A stretch of DNA of 16,471 nt from CAYXRK01 sp964467615 (GTDB taxonomy: Bacteria > Hydrogenedentota > Hydrogenedentia > Hydrogenedentales > GCA-2746185). The stretch covers positions 1-16,471 of the forward strand of contig CAYXRK010000104.1 in NCBI GenBank assembly GCA_964467615.1, written 5' to 3'. The position numbers and the translations under genes were made by a program. Below the pieces are notes generated by a model that was not told the DNA's origin, did no database searches, and worked only from the letters and a program-made list of their open reading frames with translations. This document shows positions 12,850-16,471 of this stretch, in pieces (within the stretch, counting starts at the first letter, position 1; each line of letters opens with the position of its first letter).

Positions 12850-14529
12850 ATGGCCGGCAAGACGTATGATGCTGTGATCGTTGGCTCGGGTGCGACCGGT
12901 GGCTGGGCGGCAAAGCAGTTGTGCGAGGCGGGCTTCGAAGTCTGCTTGCTCGAAGCCGGCCCGAAGCTCGACCCAATGAAGGACTTCAGCGAACACGCCC
13001 TCCCGCACGACCTCAAGTACCGCGGCAAAGGCAACCCAGTCAGCCGCTCCGCCCGCCGCCCCATCGGAAGCAAATGCTACGCCTGCGAGGAATCCAACGA
13101 GCATTTCTTTGTTGATGAAATTGACAATCCCTGGACCACCCCCGACGGCAAACCGTTCTGGTGGATTCGCGGACGCCACGTAGGTGGCCGGACGATCATG
13201 TGGGGACGGCAGTCGTACCGTCTTAGTGACCTCGACTTCAAAGCCGCCAGCCACGACGGCTACGGCGACGATTGGCCCATCAGCTACGCGGACGTCGAGC
13301 CGTACTACACGCAAGTCGAACGATGGATTGGCATCAGCGGCCAGGCCGAGGGCTTGCCACAACTGCCCGACAGCTACTTCCTTCCGCCGATGGCGCTGTC
13401 CTGCGGCGAACAGATCGTGAAGAAGGCCGTCGACAAAATGGGACGGCGCCTCACGATTGGCCGCGTGGCGATACTCACGCGCGACCACAAAGGCCGCGCC
13501 GCCTGCCACTATTGCGGCCCATGCCACCGCGGCTGCATGACGAACTCCTACTTCACCACGCCGGGCAGCACGCTTCCCGCCGCGGAGGCGACCGGCAAAC
13601 TAACGCTCACCACCAACGCTATCGTCCGCAACGTCACCACCAATGCGGACGGTCTCGCCGACGGAATCCTCTTCTACGACAAAGAGAGCAAGGTCGAACA
13701 TAAACTCGACGCAAAGGTGGTAATCCTTTGCGCATCGACACTCGAATCGTCGCGCATTCTTTTTAATTCCGCGACGGACCGCTTTCCCAACGGCCTCGGC
13801 AATTCCAGCGGCGTACTCGGCCACTATCTCATGGACCATTTCATGTATCCCGGCGCAGAGGCCCTCCTCCCCATGCGCGCCGGTGCCACGCGCGAAAACG
13901 CCAATCGCCCCAACGGCGTCTACATTCCGCGCTTCCGCAACGTCGACTCGAAGGAAAAGAAATTCATCCGCGGCTACGGCTACCAAGGCGGCGAAAACGT
14001 CACGGTGTACGAACACGCCTACGCGATGAAGGGCTTCGGCAAGGACTTCAAAGAGGGCGTGCCCGGCAAGACGGAATCGCGCATGCGCCTGATCGGCTTC
14101 GGCGAAACTCTGGCGAAATTCGAGAACCATTGCCGCCTCGACGATAGCGTGAAGGACGCCTGGGGAATTCCGGCGTTGCACATCGACTGCGCTCAAGGCG
14201 ACAACGAACGCGCGATGGCCCAGGACATGAAGGACTGCGCGGTCGAAATGCTCGAAGCGGCCGGCGGCGAGGTCCTATCCACGAACACGACGTATCCGCC
14301 GCCGGGCTTCGCGATCCACGAAGTCGGCACGGCGCGCATGGGCAACGACCCGAAAAAGTCCGTGCTCAACCAATGGTCCCAATCGCACGACGTGAAAAAC
14401 CTCTTCGTCATGGACGGCTCCGGCTTCGTCTCCATCGGCAACCAAAACCCCACGCTGACCATGATGGCGCTCACCATACGCTCCTGCGAATATCTCACCG
14501 CCGAGGCAAAAAGGGGCAATTTGGCGTAG
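12850..14529 (+). CDS. GMC-family FAD oxidoreductase with four-cysteine motif
   Basis: A 559-residue glucose-methanol-choline oxidoreductase, a FAD enzyme that oxidises alcohol groups, often of sugars. The dinucleotide-binding motif YDAVIVGSGATGG (6-18) and LLEAGP (33-38) open the protein, which has no signal peptide. WWIRGRHVGGRTIMWGRQSYR (104-124) is the FAD-covering loop. The catalytic pair is H490 (HEVGTARMG) and N533 (GNQNPTLTMMAL). Residues 219-229, CHYCGPCHRGC, give Cys-x2-Cys-x2-Cys-x3-Cys (C219, C222, C225, C229), the spacing of a [4Fe-4S] ferredoxin motif; a C76/C79 pair precedes it. Dehydrogenase members near gluconate/fructose dehydrogenase pass electrons onward, so a metal centre would make sense, but this is inference. 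No small subunit or cytochrome gene is adjacent. Confidence 0.92.
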   Translation: MAGKTYDAVIVGSGATGGWAAKQLCEAGFEVCLLEAGPKLDPMKDFSEHALPHDLKYRGKGNPVSRSARRPIGSKCYACEESNEHFFVDEIDNPWTTPDGKPFWWIRGRHVGGRTIMWGRQSYRLSDLDFKAASHDGYGDDWPISYADVEPYYTQVERWIGISGQAEGLPQLPDSYFLPPMALSCGEQIVKKAVDKMGRRLTIGRVAILTRDHKGRAACHYCGPCHRGCMTNSYFTTPGSTLPAAEATGKLTLTTNAIVRNVTTNADGLADGILFYDKESKVEHKLDAKVVILCASTLESSRILFNSATDRFPNGLGNSSGVLGHYLMDHFMYPGAEALLPMRAGATRENANRPNGVYIPRFRNVDSKEKKFIRGYGYQGGENVTVYEHAYAMKGFGKDFKEGVPGKTESRMRLIGFGETLAKFENHCRLDDSVKDAWGIPALHIDCAQGDNERAMAQDMKDCAVEMLEAAGGEVLSTNTTYPPPGFAIHEVGTARMGNDPKKSVLNQWSQSHDVKNLFVMDGSGFVSIGNQNPTLTMMALTIRSCEYLTAEAKRGNLA

Positions 14530-14545
14530 CGCCCACTCGTCGTAC

Positions 14546-14564
14546 CGCCAGCTTCCAGCCGGCG
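14546..14564. repeat. TTCCA-loop hairpin after the GMC gene
   Basis: CGCCAGC (14546-14552) pairs with GCCGGCG (14558-14564) except for one A/C mismatch, around TTCCA. It starts 17 bases after the TAG of the GMC gene, as the similar hairpin at 82-102 follows the gene ending at 73. Confidence 0.55.
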
Positions 14565-14737
14565 CTCGCACCCTTCCATCCAGCATCCCCCGAGCCTCAT
14601 ACGTCCTATTCGTCTTATTCGACCTGTCCCCGGCCCTCCGAATTCTCCCTCGCCGCTACCCCTCGAAAAGTCCCATTTCGCCCAATATTTCTGGCCTCTT
14701 TTCAAAAAAATAGGTCAACACGCGTGGACTATATATA

Positions 14738-14759
14738 TGGGGAGTGTTGTGTCTCCCCA
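14738..14759. repeat. 7-bp hairpin after an AT run
   Basis: TGGGGAG (14738-14744) and CTCCCCA (14753-14759) are exact inverted repeats around an 8-base loop, directly after TATATAT. On the minus strand the hairpin would be followed further on by a T-run (14706-14712), but the distance is too long for a standard terminator. Confidence 0.4.
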
Positions 14760-14868
14760 GCCCAGTTGCGAGTCTGCCGGTCAGTCGAGCAATCGAAGGC
14801 AGAACTCAAACCCAAGAAACGGAAAAGAACGGAGTTTCGACGCCTTTGAGCGGAGAATTTACGCGCTT

Positions 14869-14897
14869 GAACGGCGAATGAACGGCGAATGAACGCC
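14869..14897. repeat. 11-base tandem repeat
   Basis: GAACGGCGAAT occurs at 14869-14879 and 14880-14890 and starts a third, diverged copy at 14891 (GAACGCC). It is non-coding as far as can be seen. Confidence 0.6.
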
Positions 14898-15033
14898 AAA
14901 AAAGGCCGGAAAAAGGACCATCAACCAATGCTAAGTCCAATGATATCAACACTCACCCTTCAATTTCGCCGCCACCGGGCCCCGGTTCCGCCGTAAAAAT
15001 CATTCTACGTAAATCTGTGGCCGATCTGCACCG

Positions 15034-15762
15034 CTACAAGCGAAGTCGGACACCGTGCGAAACCGAAACTTCCGATCCGTCAGCCACAAAGACGGAATCG
15101 GGTTTCGCTGACAACACGTTCGCAAAGCGTTCGCCATAAAGCGCTGCGGTGTTTCCGGAAAACAAATGCCGTTCCGCACTCCATACACGCCAGGACGGAT
15201 GCTCGACGTGATATTCGACGGTGCCGCCATCGCGCTGCCGGACGTATCCCCAAAAGTGTTCGGCGATGAATTCCTCGTGTGATCCGGGCGACAAACTCTG
15301 GGGTCCGCCCCGAGTGGATGCGCTTAGCTCGAACCGTTCACCGTCGGACTGCCACGCGTAAGCGAACTCTCCCGACGCGTTGTCGATCCGGTGCGACATC
15401 GGCGCGGCGGAATAGTTCTCGTTATACAAGCGCCGCGCGACCCACGCGATGACGTGTTTCGGCACGAGTTCCTTGATAAAGACAACCCCGCGCCGGGTTT
15501 CACCGTCGACGACGCGCTTGACGTAGAAACGGAGGTTAATTTCTTCAAAGTTCCGGTGAAACGGGATCGGTACCCCGAGCACTCGGGTATTCAGAAACAT
15601 GAAGCCGACGAGCGAAACGTAGGTCTCGCCTTGCCACAGGTCGAGCTCGGTGCCGCGCGGTACATACGCCGCGAGAGCGTCCGGATCGACGCGATAGTTG
15701 CGCAGGATGAGCCAGCGCCACTCGGCGGTGATGAAGGTTCGATACACGCGCCAAGTATGCAC
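15034..15762 (-). CDS. DUF2071 (YqjF-like) family protein
   Basis: A DUF2071 protein of about 240 residues. The family opening FITAEWRWLILRNYRVDPDAL, then VPRGTELDLWQGETYVSLVGFMFL and VLGVPIPFHRNFEEINLRFYV, is unmistakable. Function in the family is not established; the fold resembles acetoacetate decarboxylase. The start is uncertain. The frame is open to a TTG at 15813, but family members begin only a few residues before the TAEW motif. GTG at 15762 is used here and GTG at 15747 is also possible; none has a good Shine-Dalgarno. The choice leaves about 70 bases for the divergent YfiT-like gene. It converges on the GMC gene across the 504-base spacer. Confidence 0.85.
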   Translation of the reverse strand: MHTWRVYRTFITAEWRWLILRNYRVDPDALAAYVPRGTELDLWQGETYVSLVGFMFLNTRVLGVPIPFHRNFEEINLRFYVKRVVDGETRRGVVFIKELVPKHVIAWVARRLYNENYSAAPMSHRIDNASGEFAYAWQSDGERFELSASTRGGPQSLSPGSHEEFIAEHFWGYVRQRDGGTVEYHVEHPSWRVWSAERHLFSGNTAALYGERFANVLSAKPDSVFVADGSEVSVSHGVRLRL

Positions 15763-15820
15763 GCTGCTTGACGCCGCCCGCACGTGCGCATACCGTGTTG
15801 TCGAGTCAAACAAATAAGAC

Positions 15821-15826
15821 GAGGAG
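15821..15826 (+). promoter_or_regulatory. Ribosome binding site of the YfiT-like protein
   Basis: GAGGAG six bases before the ATG at 15833. Confidence 0.6.
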
Positions 15827-15832
15827 AAACCA

Positions 15833-16369
15833 ATGACGGCAGACCTGCGATACCCAATTGGGAAGTTCGTGACACCGAAGGAGTCCGGGGCTAACGCACG
15901 CGGGCCGTGGATCGACGCGGTCGAGCGTTGCCCGAGAGATATGCGGCGCGCCGTGGCGAATCTGACCGACGCGCAATTGGATACACCCTACCGCCCGGAG
16001 GGCTGGACGTTGCGACAGGTCGTGCATCACCTCGCCGACAGCCACATGAATTGCTACATCAGGTTCAAGCTCGCGTTGACCGAGGATAACCCAACAATCA
16101 AGGCCTACGACGAAAAGGCTTGGGCGCTATTGCCGGAGGCGAAGTCTGGACCGATCGAAATGTCCTTGGCCCTTGTAGACACGATCCATGCGCGATGGAC
16201 GATTGTGTTGCGCAACATGACGGACGCCGACTTTAAGCGGACGTTCGACCATCCCGCCAGGCGGAACGAAGGGCCCATTCCGCTAGGCCTCGCCCTGGCG
16301 CACTACTCATGGCACGGTGCGCACCACGTCGCGCACGTCACCGCGACGCGCCAAAGATTGGACTGGTAA
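15833..16369 (+). CDS. YfiT/DinB-family putative metal-dependent hydrolase or thiol transferase
   Basis: A 178-residue protein of the YfiT branch of the DinB four-helix fold, at the usual length. The N-terminal DLRYPIGKF (4-12) is characteristic of YfiT. The three-His metal site is expected at H66 (RQVVHHLADSH), H161 and H165 (YSWHGAHHVAH); H65, H164 and H168 are alternatives. Relatives are annotated as metal-dependent hydrolases or bacillithiol S-transferases (BstA), which add low-molecular-weight thiols to electrophiles. Whether this organism makes bacillithiol cannot be told here. It diverges from the DUF2071 gene. The stop at 16369 is followed by an AT-rich stretch and the hexamer array. 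Confidence 0.9.
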   Translation: MTADLRYPIGKFVTPKESGANARGPWIDAVERCPRDMRRAVANLTDAQLDTPYRPEGWTLRQVVHHLADSHMNCYIRFKLALTEDNPTIKAYDEKAWALLPEAKSGPIEMSLALVDTIHARWTIVLRNMTDADFKRTFDHPARRNEGPIPLGLALAHYSWHGAHHVAHVTATRQRLDW

Positions 16370-16410
16370 CGTTTACTATAAGTAATATATGAACTAGTAT
16401 TCTGTATGTA

Positions 16411-16471
<61 letters not shown>

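Larger units (their letters stand above)
14530..15033. other. 504-base convergent spacer without a supported gene
   Basis: It lies between the stops of the GMC gene and the DUF2071 gene. It holds a TTCCA-loop hairpin (14546-14564), a loosely repeated CCTATTCGTC/TTATTCGACC stretch (14604-14624), an AT run TATATAT near 14731, a hairpin (14738-14759), and an 11-base tandem repeat (14869-14897). The only small ORF of note (14889-14996, 35 residues, Lys/Arg-rich start) has no Shine-Dalgarno or recognisable fold. An unrecognised small RNA between 14730 and 14940 cannot be excluded. Confidence 0.5.

Noticed and set aside
14889..14996. 35-residue ORF in the 504-base spacer
   Set aside because: It starts inside the 11-base tandem repeat, has no Shine-Dalgarno and matches nothing I recognise.

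Overview
The window is high-GC bacterial DNA with dense coding on both strands and good Shine-Dalgarno sites. It contains no rRNA, tRNA, phage or IS genes. The gene mix is a D-aminoacylase-like amidohydrolase, an S15/CocE hydrolase, a GMC oxidoreductase, an exported formylglycine-generating-type lipoprotein, a twin-arginine amidohydrolase, and DUF2071 and YfiT proteins. Together with spacers full of short hairpins and hexanucleotide repeats, this suggests an environmental bacterium of the Planctomycetota / Candidatus Hydrogenedentota sort. That placement is inference from gene content and style; there is no phylogenetic marker in the window.

Layout. 2-73 (+) is the tail of a membrane protein. 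272-1942 (-) is an exported N-acyl-D-amino-acid deacylase-like amidohydrolase, and 2110-2481 (-) is a small ASCH-domain protein. 2578-4221 (+) is an exported CocE/NonD-type serine hydrolase. 4273-5213 (+) is a toxin-antitoxin module with two related Phd/YefM antitoxins in tandem and one PIN-domain toxin; its last gene overlaps (ATGA) a double-hotdog MaoC-like protein at 5210-6067. 6071-8004 (-) is a two-gene operon of a metallo-beta-lactamase-fold hydrolase and an alpha/beta hydrolase. 8167-9147 (+) is a membrane-anchored coiled-coil protein, followed by a twin-arginine-type amidohydrolase (9295-10818, +). 11000-12651 (-) is a translationally coupled pair: a one-TM protein and a FGE-type lipoprotein with both active-site cysteines. 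12850-14529 (+) is a GMC oxidoreductase with a Cys-x2-Cys-x2-Cys-x3-Cys motif. After a 504-bp spacer come a DUF2071 protein (-) and a YfiT/DinB-type protein (+), and the window ends inside a perfect hexanucleotide array.

How it fits together. Most genes are independent hydrolases or oxidoreductases, many exported, which fits a heterotroph that breaks down amide-, ester- and sugar-type substrates. The only compact system is the TA cassette with its palindromic operator. The most unusual non-coding signal is in the spacers. Every convergent spacer with room (74-271, 10819-10999, 14530-15033) carries a hairpin with a TCCA-type loop near the plus-strand stop codon. Two of them also carry an element bounded by CTACTCG and CATCGAGYAG that is built from CGT-type hexamers.
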